Origin: Mesorhizobium caraganae
Lineage (GTDB): Bacteria > Pseudomonadota > Alphaproteobacteria > Rhizobiales > Rhizobiaceae
Direction: 5' to 3'
Length of the DNA: 64,000 nt
Assembly: GCF_016836705.1 (NCBI RefSeq)
Contig: NZ_JAFCGY010000009.1
Coordinates: 62,001 to 126,000, forward strand
This document shows positions 35,320 to 43,442 of the stretch, in pieces. The notes below the pieces were generated by a model. It did not search any database. It saw only the letters and a program-made list of their open reading frames with translations, and was not told where the DNA came from. The translations under genes were made by a program, and so were the position numbers. Position 1 is the stretch's first letter; each line of letters opens with the position of its first letter.

Positions 35320-35799
35320 ATGAGACCGATAGTGCTGGCCGCTGCCCTTTGGATGGCCTTGCCCGCCGCTGCGCTGGCAGGGCCGGTTTCGAACGCCGTG
35401 AAGTTCTTTTATGTCCCTGAAGTGAAATTCGAAGGGGACGCCAAATACCGCGACCGCTTCACCGAGCCGGTGACGAAACTCTTCGATCTCAACGACCAGG
35501 CGCAGAAGAACAAGCCCGATGAGGTCGCTTGCCTCGACTTCGATCCCGGCCTCGACGCCCAGGATTTCGACCAGAAGACGATTGCCAAGACATTGAAGCT
35601 GGCCGAGTCCGTCAACGGTGATACAGCCGAGGTGACGGCGACGTTCAGCCTTTTTGCGGAAGGCGATGAGTCCAAACGCGAAATGCTGTGGTCGTTGAAG
35701 AAAATCGACGGCAAATGGAAGATCGCCGATATCACTTCGAAGACCAGCAACTGGACGCTGAGCGCGCTCGAATGCATGCCTGACAAAGCGCCGGAGTGA
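35320..35799 (+). CDS. Secreted protein, tandem paralogue 1 (DUF3828-like)
   Basis: A 159-residue protein from ATG 35320, with signal peptide MRPIVLAAALWMALPAAALA. The mature part has FFYVPEVKFEGDAKYRDRFTEPV (in part), DEVACLDFDPGLDAQDFD, VNGDTAEVTATF, LWSLKKIDGKWKIADI, ending with a conserved Cys (LECMPDK). The last two motifs recur in the next gene, so the two are tandem duplicates. The pattern resembles periplasmic DUF3828/NTF2-like proteins, whose function is unknown. Two cysteines could form a disulfide. The genes are separated by 4 bp. Confidence 0.75.
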   Translation: MRPIVLAAALWMALPAAALAGPVSNAVKFFYVPEVKFEGDAKYRDRFTEPVTKLFDLNDQAQKNKPDEVACLDFDPGLDAQDFDQKTIAKTLKLAESVNGDTAEVTATFSLFAEGDESKREMLWSLKKIDGKWKIADITSKTSNWTLSALECMPDKAPE

Positions 35800-35803
35800 T
35801 CCA

Positions 35804-36409
35804 GTGTTCCGCCGTCTCGCCCTGGCGCTGCCTACTCTGTGCCTGCTGGCGGTGGGTATGAGCGGCGCCGCCGCTCAAGGGCTGCTGGGTCCGCCACCCG
35901 CAAATGCCCCGGCCGAGACGGTGCCGGGCGGCGGCACAGCGCCTGCAAATCCACCCGGGGTCGCCGTGGAACCGGCAAAGCCGCCCCTGGCATGGCCGCC
36001 GTCCGAGCCGGCCGCACCGATCCTGCCGGGCTCGCCGACGGCAGTCGTCAAGCCGTTCTACGAACATCTCGGGCTGGAGCTCGATCCGACCGAGCGCAAG
36101 AACTTCGTCGATCCGGCCAAGACCGTGCTCGACAAGAGCGATGCGCTGCGGGCGTCGGGGCAGGGCGAATGTCTCGACCCCAACATGGCGCTCGACAATG
36201 CCAATTACGACAAGCTTGCAATCGACAAGAGCCTGAAGAGCATCGAGGCCGTCAATGGTGATCAGGCCAAGGTGGTGGTCGCCTTCGTCGTCGAAGGCAA
36301 TCAGCATCGGCTGGAGTGGAAACTGAAGAAGGTCGACGGCGCCTGGAAGATATCCGACCTGCTCTCGGTGACCGGCGAATGGGCGCTCAGCCAGTATCAG
36401 TGCGAATGA
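35804..36409 (+). CDS. Secreted protein, tandem paralogue 2 with Pro-rich linker
   Basis: A 201-residue protein starting at GTG 35804. A signal peptide (LALALPTLCLLAVGMSGAAA) is followed by a Pro/Ala-rich linker of about 50 residues, then a domain paralogous to the preceding protein: VVKPFYEHLGLELDPTERKNF, GECLDPNMALDNANYDKLAID (in part), VNGDQAKVVVAF, WKLKKVDGAWKISDL, ending YQCE. Both cysteines are conserved with paralogue 1. The function is unknown. The linker suggests attachment to, or reach across, the periplasm. It is co-transcribed with paralogue 1. Confidence 0.75.
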   Translation: MFRRLALALPTLCLLAVGMSGAAAQGLLGPPPANAPAETVPGGGTAPANPPGVAVEPAKPPLAWPPSEPAAPILPGSPTAVVKPFYEHLGLELDPTERKNFVDPAKTVLDKSDALRASGQGECLDPNMALDNANYDKLAIDKSLKSIEAVNGDQAKVVVAFVVEGNQHRLEWKLKKVDGAWKISDLLSVTGEWALSQYQCE

Positions 36410-36425
36410 GCCGGGGTGAGCGGCA

Positions 36426-37301
36426 ATGACGCTTCGCGTTTTGCTCGCGATCGTGCTGGTCGGGCTCGGCGCTGCCGCCTGCGTCGTCTACTGGCACATC
36501 GGCACTATGCTGATCGCCCGCGAGCCCCGGCAAGCTCTGGCGGAGCCGGGTGACCTGCCGGTTGCGCGCGTCGTGCTCGACCAAGCCGGCGCGCCCGAGC
36601 TTGTCGGCTGGGTGGCAGATCGAAAAGGCAGTTGCGGCTCGATCGTCCTGCTGCATGGGCGCGGCGCCAACAGGCTGGCCCTGGTTGAACGAGCGAAACT
36701 ATTGTTCGATGCCGGCTATTCCATCGTCCTGTTCGACCTGTCGGGGCACGGCGAGAGCGGCGGCGCCATCCAGGGCTTTGGCTACACAGAAGGGCAGGAC
36801 GCCGCCCGCATCATCGCCTTTGCCAGGCAACGTTTTCCCGGCGAGAGGCTTGGCGCTGTCGGCTCGTCACTGGGCGCCGCTGCCTTTGTCTTCGCAGCAC
36901 AGCAAGCGCGTGCCGATGCCTATGTGCTGGAGCAGCTCTATGCGAGTTTGCGCGAGACAACGGCATGGCGCATGCCTTTCCACTTCTGGCGCGGGCTCCA
37001 GGCCGATGTGCTTTTGGCACAGATGCCGCTCCGTCTCGGCTTGAGCGCCGACAACGCCAAGCCGGTCGACCGCCTCGGCAAGATCGGTGAACCGCTGATG
37101 CTGCTCGCCGGCAGCATCGATCCGTTCATCGATCGCGGGCAGGTGTTGGCGCTACAGAACGCTGCCGTCGGCTCTGAATTGGTCTGGTTCGAAGGGGCAG
37201 GCCATGTCGACCTCTTGCGCTACGACCAGCCGCGCTATCGCGATGCGGTCCTTCCGTTCCTCGCAACGAAGCTGTGCCGGACCGGCGCCGCCAATGGCTG
37301 A
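36426..37301 (+). CDS. Alpha/beta hydrolase, membrane-anchored
   Basis: A 291-residue alpha/beta hydrolase with an N-terminal membrane helix (LLAIVLVGLGAAACVVYWHI). Visible are the oxyanion region IVLLHGRGANR, the nucleophile elbow GSSLG (Ser near residue 148), the acid in LAGSIDPFID, and the catalytic His in GAGHVDLLR. It resembles YfhR/BEM46-like serine hydrolases facing the periplasm. The substrate is unknown. It follows the tandem secreted pair by 16 bp and may be co-expressed. It ends 7 bp before the convergent queF stop. Confidence 0.85.
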   Translation: MTLRVLLAIVLVGLGAAACVVYWHIGTMLIAREPRQALAEPGDLPVARVVLDQAGAPELVGWVADRKGSCGSIVLLHGRGANRLALVERAKLLFDAGYSIVLFDLSGHGESGGAIQGFGYTEGQDAARIIAFARQRFPGERLGAVGSSLGAAAFVFAAQQARADAYVLEQLYASLRETTAWRMPFHFWRGLQADVLLAQMPLRLGLSADNAKPVDRLGKIGEPLMLLAGSIDPFIDRGQVLALQNAAVGSELVWFEGAGHVDLLRYDQPRYRDAVLPFLATKLCRTGAANG

Positions 37302-37308
37302 CGCCCGT

Positions 37309-37770
37309 TCAGCCTCGGCCGCGATAGGGGGCAACACCGGTGTCGGGCAGCCAGGCGCCTTCAGGCGGCGCGCCGGTTTGCCAGAAGACATCGATCGGAA
37401 TGCCGCCGCGCGGATACCAATAGCCGCCTATGCGCAACCACAGCGGCTTGGTCGCCGCCACAATGCGGCGGCCGATCATCACCGTGCAGTCTTCATGGAA
37501 AGCGCCATGGTTGCGAAACGAGGTCATGAACAGTTTGAGCGACTTCGATTCCACCAGGGCGGCATCGGGTGCGTAGTCGATGACGATATGGGCAAAGTCC
37601 GGCTGGCCGGTGACCGGGCAAAGCGAGGTGAATTCCGGACAGGTGAAGCGCACGATCGCCGGCGGCCCGTCGCCGCGCTGGAACGGCACGGTTTCGAGGA
37701 CCGCTTCTTCGGGGCTCTGTGGCGTCTCGACGTGCGCGCCGAGCTGGGTGAGGGTTTTTGTATCGATCAT
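37309..37770 (-). CDS. queF: NADPH-dependent 7-cyano-7-deazaguanine reductase
   Basis: A 153-residue unimodular QueF that reduces preQ0 to preQ1 in queuosine biosynthesis. The nucleophile is Cys51 in SLCPVTGQPDF, and the NADPH-binding signature ESKSLKLFMTSFRNHGAFHED (20 residues after the first Glu) is intact. The ATG at 37768-37770 gives the standard length. Upstream in-frame sequence overlaps the divergent flavoprotein gene and is not coding. No other queuosine genes are adjacent. Confidence 0.95.
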   Translation of the reverse strand: MIDTKTLTQLGAHVETPQSPEEAVLETVPFQRGDGPPAIVRFTCPEFTSLCPVTGQPDFAHIVIDYAPDAALVESKSLKLFMTSFRNHGAFHEDCTVMIGRRIVAATKPLWLRIGGYWYPRGGIPIDVFWQTGAPPEGAWLPDTGVAPYRGRG

Positions 37771-37827
37771 AAGCGGTTGTCCTTGGATTTTCCGCTCATT
37801 AGCATAATTTGAAATGGCAGGAAGACC

Positions 37828-39873
37828 ATGACCAGCAACGATCCGCTTCTCCAGCCCTATCAGCTCAAGCACCTGACGCTGAAGAACCGGGTGATGTCGA
37901 CCAGCCATGAGCCGGCCTATTCCGAGGACGGCATGCCGAAACAGCGCTATCGGCTCTACCATGCCGAAAAGGCCAAGGGCGGCATGGCGCTGACCATGAC
38001 CGCCGGCTCGGCCATCGTCTCGCGCGACAGCCCGGCCGCCTTCGGCAATTTGCATGTCTATGACGACCGCATCGTGCCGTGGCTGGCCGAACTGGCGGAC
38101 GCATGTCACGAGCATAATTGCAAGGTGATGATCCAGATCACCCACCTTGGCCGCCGCACCGGCTGGAACAAGGCCGACTGGCTGCCGGTGCTGTCAGCTT
38201 CGCCGGTGCGCGAGCCGGCGCATCGCGCTTTTCCAAAAACCATCGAGGACTGGGACATCGAGCGCATCGTCGCCGACTATGCGTCGGCCGCCCAACGCTG
38301 CCAGGCGGCCGGCCTCGACGGCATCGAGTTCGAATCCTACGGCCATCTGATGGACGGTTTCTGGTCGCCGGCCACCAACCACCGCGACGACGAGTTCGGC
38401 GGTTCGCTCGACAACCGGCTGCGCTTCACCGACATGGTGCTGGATGCCGTACGGGCGGCGGTCGGCGAAAAATTCGTCGTCGGCATCCGCATGGTCGCCG
38501 ACGAGGATTTTGAAAAGGGCCTGTCGAAAGCGGAGGGCGTCGAGATTGCCAAGCGGCTCGCTGGCTCCGGCAAGGTCGACTTCCTCAACATCATCCGCGG
38601 CTCGATCGAGACCGATGCCGCACTGACCAAGGTCATCCCGGTGACCGGCATGCGCTCTTCGCCTCATCTCGATTTCGCCGGCGAGGTGAGGGCGGCGACG
38701 AAATTTCCGACCTTCCATGCGGCGCGCATTTCCGATGTCGCCACCGCGCGCCATGCCATCGCGACGGGAAAACTCGACATGGTCGGCATGACCCGCGCCC
38801 ATATCGCCGATCCGCATATCATCAAGAAGGTCATGGAAGGCCGCGAGCACGAGATCCGCCCTTGCGTCGGCGCCACCTATTGCCTCGACCGCATCTATGA
38901 AGGCGGCGAGGCGCTGTGCATCCACAATGCCGCGACCGGCCGCGAGGCCGAAATTCCACACATCATCGTCAAGACCAAAGGGCCGAAGCGGAAAGTCGTC
39001 GTCGTTGGCGCGGGGGCAGGCGGGCTGGAGGCTGCCCGCGTCATGGCCGAACGCGGCCATGACGTCACGGTGCTCGAAGCCTCCGGCCAGGCCGGCGGCC
39101 AGGTTCGACTGGCGACGCAGAACCCGCGCCGCAAGGAGCTGATCGGCATCATCGACTGGCGGCTGGCCGAACTCGACCGGCTCGGCGTCGAGATCCGCTA
39201 CGACACCTGGGCCGAGCAGGGCGATGTGCTGGCGCTGGCGCCCGATGTGGTGGTGATCGCTACTGGCGGCCTGCCGCAGAACCCGCCGCTGACATCAGGC
39301 GATAATCTCGTGACGTCGAGCTGGGACATCATGGCCGGCAGCGTCAAGCCCGCCGAGAACGTGCTGCTCTTTGACGACAATGGCGGCCACCAGGGCATGG
39401 GCGCGGCGGAACTGATCGCCAATGCCGGGTCAAAGCTGGAACTGGTTTCGCCGGAACGCTTCTTCGCCCCGGAAATGGGCGGCATGAACCACGTTCCCTA
39501 TATGCGCGCCTTCCAGGAAAAGGGCGTGACCATCACCATCAACACCAGGCTGCGCTCGGTGCGGCGCGAGGGCAACCAGCTGGTCGCCGAATTGGCCTCC
39601 GACTTTGCCGATGGCTGGCGCGGCGAAAGGCGGGTCGACCAGGTCGTGGTCGAACATGGCACCGCCCCCCTCGACGATCTCTATCTCGCGCTGAAGCCGC
39701 TGTCGAAAAACGGTGGCGCGATCGACTACGAGCGGCTCGTCGGCGGCGGCGACATTTTTCCGCAGCGCAACCCGCAGGGCAGCTTCGTGCTGTTGCGCAT
39801 CGGCGATGCCGTCGCCTCGCGCAACATCCACGCCGCCATCTATGACGGCATCAGGTTCGGCTTGCGGATCTGA
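37828..39873 (+). CDS. TMADH/2,4-dienoyl-CoA reductase-type FAD/FMN oxidoreductase
   Basis: A 681-residue two-part flavoprotein. An N-terminal old-yellow-enzyme TIM barrel (FMN; NHRDDEFGGSLDNRLRF, residues about 185-205) is joined to a C-terminal FAD/NAD(P)-binding region (VVVVGAGAGGLEAARVMAERGHDV, in part). Related rhizobial enzymes N-demethylate proline betaine derivatives, and TMADH acts on trimethylamine. The usual 4Fe-4S motif C-x2-C-x2-C-x12-C reads Cys346, Ala349, Cys352, Cys364, so one ligand is missing. It stands alone, divergent to queF. A methylated-amine substrate is likely but not shown. Confidence 0.9.
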   Translation: MTSNDPLLQPYQLKHLTLKNRVMSTSHEPAYSEDGMPKQRYRLYHAEKAKGGMALTMTAGSAIVSRDSPAAFGNLHVYDDRIVPWLAELADACHEHNCKVMIQITHLGRRTGWNKADWLPVLSASPVREPAHRAFPKTIEDWDIERIVADYASAAQRCQAAGLDGIEFESYGHLMDGFWSPATNHRDDEFGGSLDNRLRFTDMVLDAVRAAVGEKFVVGIRMVADEDFEKGLSKAEGVEIAKRLAGSGKVDFLNIIRGSIETDAALTKVIPVTGMRSSPHLDFAGEVRAATKFPTFHAARISDVATARHAIATGKLDMVGMTRAHIADPHIIKKVMEGREHEIRPCVGATYCLDRIYEGGEALCIHNAATGREAEIPHIIVKTKGPKRKVVVVGAGAGGLEAARVMAERGHDVTVLEASGQAGGQVRLATQNPRRKELIGIIDWRLAELDRLGVEIRYDTWAEQGDVLALAPDVVVIATGGLPQNPPLTSGDNLVTSSWDIMAGSVKPAENVLLFDDNGGHQGMGAAELIANAGSKLELVSPERFFAPEMGGMNHVPYMRAFQEKGVTITINTRLRSVRREGNQLVAELASDFADGWRGERRVDQVVVEHGTAPLDDLYLALKPLSKNGGAIDYERLVGGGDIFPQRNPQGSFVLLRIGDAVASRNIHAAIYDGIRFGLRI

Positions 39874-40026
39874 GCCCATCCCGGCCCGGCTGTTGGCGCG
39901 CAGTCGAGCCTCTGTGCGGAGAGCCACCTTGCACATCGGTTGGATCTGCGCGCCGCGCACGTCGCCGGCCTGGAGCCAAGCGACATGCGGTGCGGAAAGC
40001 TTCAAGCTGACGTGGCGCGGCAAGGC

Positions 40027-40434
40027 TCAAATCATCCTGGCGGTCGCCATGCAAAGTACGGTGAGCACCAGCAGCCATGCGGCGATGCGCTCGCCACCAG
40101 CCATTTTGGTGCGCAAAGCCCTCTCCGTTGCGGCGTCCGCGCCCGCAAGCTGCCGGCTGGTCTTGCGAACCACGACGCTGAGAACGCCGGCTGCGGCAAA
40201 GGCGGCCAGGATGCCCAGCGCCAGCACCATTTCCATCGAGCCGAAATAGGCGCCATGGAAGAAATACCAGAGCAGCGCGCCGGTCAGGAACACCACGCCC
40301 GCCGAGCCCAGTTGCGGCTGGATGAAACGCTCGGCCTTGATTTCGGGATCGCGGGCCAGCGTGATGGTGGTGCCGGCCCAGAACACGCCGGCCATGACAT
40401 GAAGGCCGATAATGACGATGTAGAAATATTGCAT
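40027..40434 (-). CDS. Four-helix integral membrane protein
   Basis: A 135-residue protein starting MQYFYIVIIGLHVMAGVFWAG, with AGGAGG 4 bp before the ATG at 40432-40434. Four hydrophobic helices are visible, with a conserved His in helix 1 (GLHVMAG) and another in ALLWYFFHGAYFG, a layout resembling small CopD/DUF2269-like membrane proteins. No family is assigned with certainty. It is divergent to a MarR regulator, and a perfect dyad lies between them, so it is the likely MarR target. Confidence 0.75.
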   Translation of the reverse strand: MQYFYIVIIGLHVMAGVFWAGTTITLARDPEIKAERFIQPQLGSAGVVFLTGALLWYFFHGAYFGSMEMVLALGILAAFAAAGVLSVVVRKTSRQLAGADAATERALRTKMAGGERIAAWLLVLTVLCMATARMI

Positions 40435-40535
40435 GGTTCCTCCTTGCCCCACCGCCAATGAACGTCGCCAAAACTGGCCCTCGGTCCGGCTCAAGGCGAC
40501 GCGGATAACGTTAGCAACGACAGGTGATATAGTTA

Positions 40536-40556
40536 GACATCGAATGATTCGATGTC
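40536..40556. promoter_or_regulatory. Putative MarR operator
   Basis: GACATCGAA, spacer TGA, TTCGATGTC: a perfect 9+9 bp inverted repeat in the 173 bp divergent gap between the membrane protein and the MarR gene. Its size and symmetry fit a MarR-dimer site controlling both genes. Confidence 0.75.
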
Positions 40557-40607
40557 AATTAATAATGCTGCGTTCCCTCGCTCGGTGCCTTGTTCTACTG
40601 TCGACTC

Positions 40608-41042
40608 ATGACTCCCTTTGACCGCCCGCCCGTCGGCATGAATCTCGCGCGTACATCCAAGCTGGTAGCGCAAGCTTTTGACGCCGCTTTGGTCGAGGCC
40701 GGCGGCACGCTGCCGGTGTGGCTGACCTTGCTTTCGGTCAAGTCGAGCGAGCTTGCCAATCAGCGCGAGCTTGCCGGCATGATCGGCATCCAGGGCGCCA
40801 CGCTCACCCACCATCTCAATGCCATGGAGGCGCAAGGTCTGCTGACGCGCCGCCGCGATCCCGATAACCGCCGGGTTCATCTGGTCGAGCTGACCGCAGC
40901 AGGCGAGGCCATGTTCGTGAAACTGCGCGCGGCGGCTCTCGTTTTCGACAAGCGGCTGCGCGCGGGATTACCGGACGACCGGCTGGCGGAGTTCGCCGAG
41001 GTGCTGGCAGTATTGCGGGCCAATGTCACGCCCGCCAAATGA
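40608..41042 (+). CDS. MarR family transcriptional regulator
   Basis: A 144-residue winged-helix regulator: ANQRELAGMIGIQGATLTHHLNAMEAQGLLTRRRDPDNRR (recognition helix around GATLTHHLNAMEAQG) and LTAAGEAMFVKLRAAA. ATG 40608 is used. A TTG at 40590 is in frame. It is divergent to a four-helix membrane protein with a perfect palindrome in between, suggesting local control of that protein and of itself. The ligand is unknown. Confidence 0.9.
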   Translation: MTPFDRPPVGMNLARTSKLVAQAFDAALVEAGGTLPVWLTLLSVKSSELANQRELAGMIGIQGATLTHHLNAMEAQGLLTRRRDPDNRRVHLVELTAAGEAMFVKLRAAALVFDKRLRAGLPDDRLAEFAEVLAVLRANVTPAK

Positions 41043-41064
41043 CCGGCACCGGTGTGGCAATAGT

Positions 41065-43131
41065 CTAGGCTAAATTGCCCTGCAGCACCTTCAGCTTGGC
41101 TTTCTTCGGACTGCGCGCCAGGAGCCATTCACGCGCCTTGTCCTGCGGCATCGGAAAGGCGATGGAATAGCCCTGCACCTGGTCGCAGCCGATCGCCATC
41201 AGCGAATCGAGTTCGGCCTCGGTTTCCGCACCCTCGGCGACGATCGAGATGCCGAGGCCGCGCGCCAACTCGGTGATGGCGCGCACGATCTTGGTGTTGT
41301 CGCCATTCTCGTTGATGTTCTGGACGAAGCGGCGATCGATCTTCAGCCGGTCGATCTCGTTCGGATTGACGTGGCTGAGCGAAGCATAGCCGGTGCCGAA
41401 ATCGTCGAGTTCGAGATGAACGCCGGCGGCTCGGATGTGGCGCAGCTTGGCCGCGATGCCGGTCTTTTCGTCGTCGAGAATGACGGATTCGACGATCTCC
41501 AGCGACAGTTTGTCGGGCGACAGCCCAGCCTTCTCCAGCGTCGCGAACAGGAAGCGGTCGAAGTCGGGTTCGCGCAGTTCAGTGCCCGACACGTTGACGG
41601 CAAGCCGCCCGAACGCAATGCCGGCGCGGTCCCATTCGGCTGCTTGTTCAATCGCCTTGGCAAAGACGATGCGGCCGATCTCGGGCATGAAGCCGCATTT
41701 TTCGGCCACGGGAATGAACTCGCCCGGCGAGATCATGCCGCGCTCGGCATGTTTCCAGCGCACCAGCGCCTCGATGCCGCTGATGGCGCCGTTGGTGAGC
41801 GACACCTGCGGCTGGAAATAGACCTGGAAAGCATTCTCAGAGATGGCGACCCTGATGTCGTGCTCGAGCTGCTTGCGGTAGTCGAGCTCGCGCCTGAGTT
41901 CCTCGGAGAAGAACGAAAAGCTACCGCCGCCGAGCTTCTTGGCGGAATAGAGCGCGAGGTCGGCGTGGACGAGCAGATCTGCCGCATTGTCGGCGTCGAT
42001 GGGATAGACGGCAATGCCGGCGCTGGCGCCCGGAAGGATGGTCGTGCCCTGGAACATGATCGGCTCGTTGATCTGCTCGAGGATGCGCCTGGCCAGCATG
42101 TTGATATCCTCGGTGCCGCCGGCGCCGTTGAGGATCATCACGAATTCGTCGCCGCCAAGACGCGCGCACAGATCCGAGGCGCGGCAGGAATCGCGCATGC
42201 GTTGCGCGGTGACCACCAGCACATAGTCGCCGGCGGCGTGGCCGAGCGTGTCGTTGATCTGCTTGAACCGGTCGAGATCGAGCTGGATCACCGCCAGCCT
42301 TTCACGCCGGCGATGCGCGCCCTTGATCAGCGTTTCGAAGTGATCGGTCAGGAAGGTGCGGTTGTGCAGGCCGGTCAGCCCGTCATGCACGGCGATGAAG
42401 GCCATCGAATTGCGGGCGTCGATAAGCTCATGCGTCTTGCGCAGGATCGCCTTTGACATCGGCCGGAAGATGAAAAGCGCCACCAGCACGATGACGCCGA
42501 TGGTGGCGTAGAACAAGGTGCGGTGGAGATCGAGGAGCTTTTCCGACCGCTCGTCGGCGAAGGCGCTGATACGCTGGCCAAGGGCGGCATAGCCCGACAG
42601 CGTCGCGTTGGCGACGGAGGCGTCGAGATTGACGCGCTCGCCGCCACCCTTGTAGGCGGCCTTGCCGGAGAGCTGGGACTCAAAGGACGAGATCAGCCTT
42701 TCGCCATTGGCGATAAGTCCGACCGAGAAATAGTCGAGGTGGAACGGCTTGGCGAACAGCACGTTTTCGATCGATTTCGGATCGGACCGTGCCGGCGACT
42801 TGGGATCGGCCCCGGTCTGCTCGAGCAGCAGATCGTAATTTGTCTCGAACTCGGTGGTCGCCTGCTTCAGCGCAGAAACCAGGGCCGGCTGCTTGTCGCG
42901 CGAGGCGGAGCCGGTTGCACTTGCCAGGAAGACGATGCGCTGCGACAGCGCCTTCTGGGTGCTGACGATATCGAGCAAAGTGTGATTGTGCTGCTGGGCC
43001 GCCATCATCTGCTGCAGCAGGATGAAGGAGGCCATCACCATGGCCGCGATGATCAACAGCGCCAGCCAGTAGCCGGTCTTGATCAGCAGGATGAGTTTGC
43101 CCGAGACGGTTTGCGCCGGCTGCTGCGACAT
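41065..43131 (-). CDS. GGDEF-EAL domain cyclic-di-GMP protein, membrane-bound
   Basis: A 688-residue bifunctional-type c-di-GMP protein. Two transmembrane helices (about residues 19-42 and 205-228) enclose a periplasmic helical sensor resembling PilJ/nitrate-sensor domains. A GGDEF domain follows with an intact LGGDEF motif (about residue 323), then an EAL domain with intact EALVRW (about residue 453) and DDFGTGYASLSH. Both active sites look competent, so it could make or degrade c-di-GMP. No partner gene is adjacent. It is convergent with the MarR gene, 22 bp away. Confidence 0.94.
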   Translation of the reverse strand: MSQQPAQTVSGKLILLIKTGYWLALLIIAAMVMASFILLQQMMAAQQHNHTLLDIVSTQKALSQRIVFLASATGSASRDKQPALVSALKQATTEFETNYDLLLEQTGADPKSPARSDPKSIENVLFAKPFHLDYFSVGLIANGERLISSFESQLSGKAAYKGGGERVNLDASVANATLSGYAALGQRISAFADERSEKLLDLHRTLFYATIGVIVLVALFIFRPMSKAILRKTHELIDARNSMAFIAVHDGLTGLHNRTFLTDHFETLIKGAHRRRERLAVIQLDLDRFKQINDTLGHAAGDYVLVVTAQRMRDSCRASDLCARLGGDEFVMILNGAGGTEDINMLARRILEQINEPIMFQGTTILPGASAGIAVYPIDADNAADLLVHADLALYSAKKLGGGSFSFFSEELRRELDYRKQLEHDIRVAISENAFQVYFQPQVSLTNGAISGIEALVRWKHAERGMISPGEFIPVAEKCGFMPEIGRIVFAKAIEQAAEWDRAGIAFGRLAVNVSGTELREPDFDRFLFATLEKAGLSPDKLSLEIVESVILDDEKTGIAAKLRHIRAAGVHLELDDFGTGYASLSHVNPNEIDRLKIDRRFVQNINENGDNTKIVRAITELARGLGISIVAEGAETEAELDSLMAIGCDQVQGYSIAFPMPQDKAREWLLARSPKKAKLKVLQGNLA

Positions 43132-43442
43132 ATTCTAGGTGACCCCTCGGTCGAACGGATTTCCGCCACGGATTCATGGCGAGAAGACCATTGGCTTGAA
43201 AGGGTTAACAGGTCTCGAAGCCGGCGGAATTGTTGCTTCAGCAGTCAATGAAAGCTGCCGAAATGGTTATCATGTTCTTTCGCGGCATGGCCATATTTGC
43301 ACACCTGCTACTCCAACATGCTGGTTTTGCGATCGGATCGCGCCAAGGTTGAGCTTGCCGCGCCACCGAAGCGGTCGCATTTACGGTGGATTTTTCATTC
43401 AGAGGGCGCGACAGTCGCCGCCAATCTCAATAGGACTTGATC
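43132..43442. other. 311 bp divergent intergenic region upstream of kbl
   Basis: No gene or family repeat is seen. It must hold the promoters of the GGDEF-EAL gene and of kbl. A perfect short dyad, GCGATC-G-GATCGC, lies at 43329-43341 and may be a regulator site. I see no convincing -35/-10 pair. Confidence 0.5.

Noticed and set aside
43329..43341. GCGATCGGATCGC dyad upstream of kbl as a strong operator claim
   Set aside because: A short GATC-rich palindrome is likely by chance in a GC-rich genome, so it is noted only within the intergenic entry.
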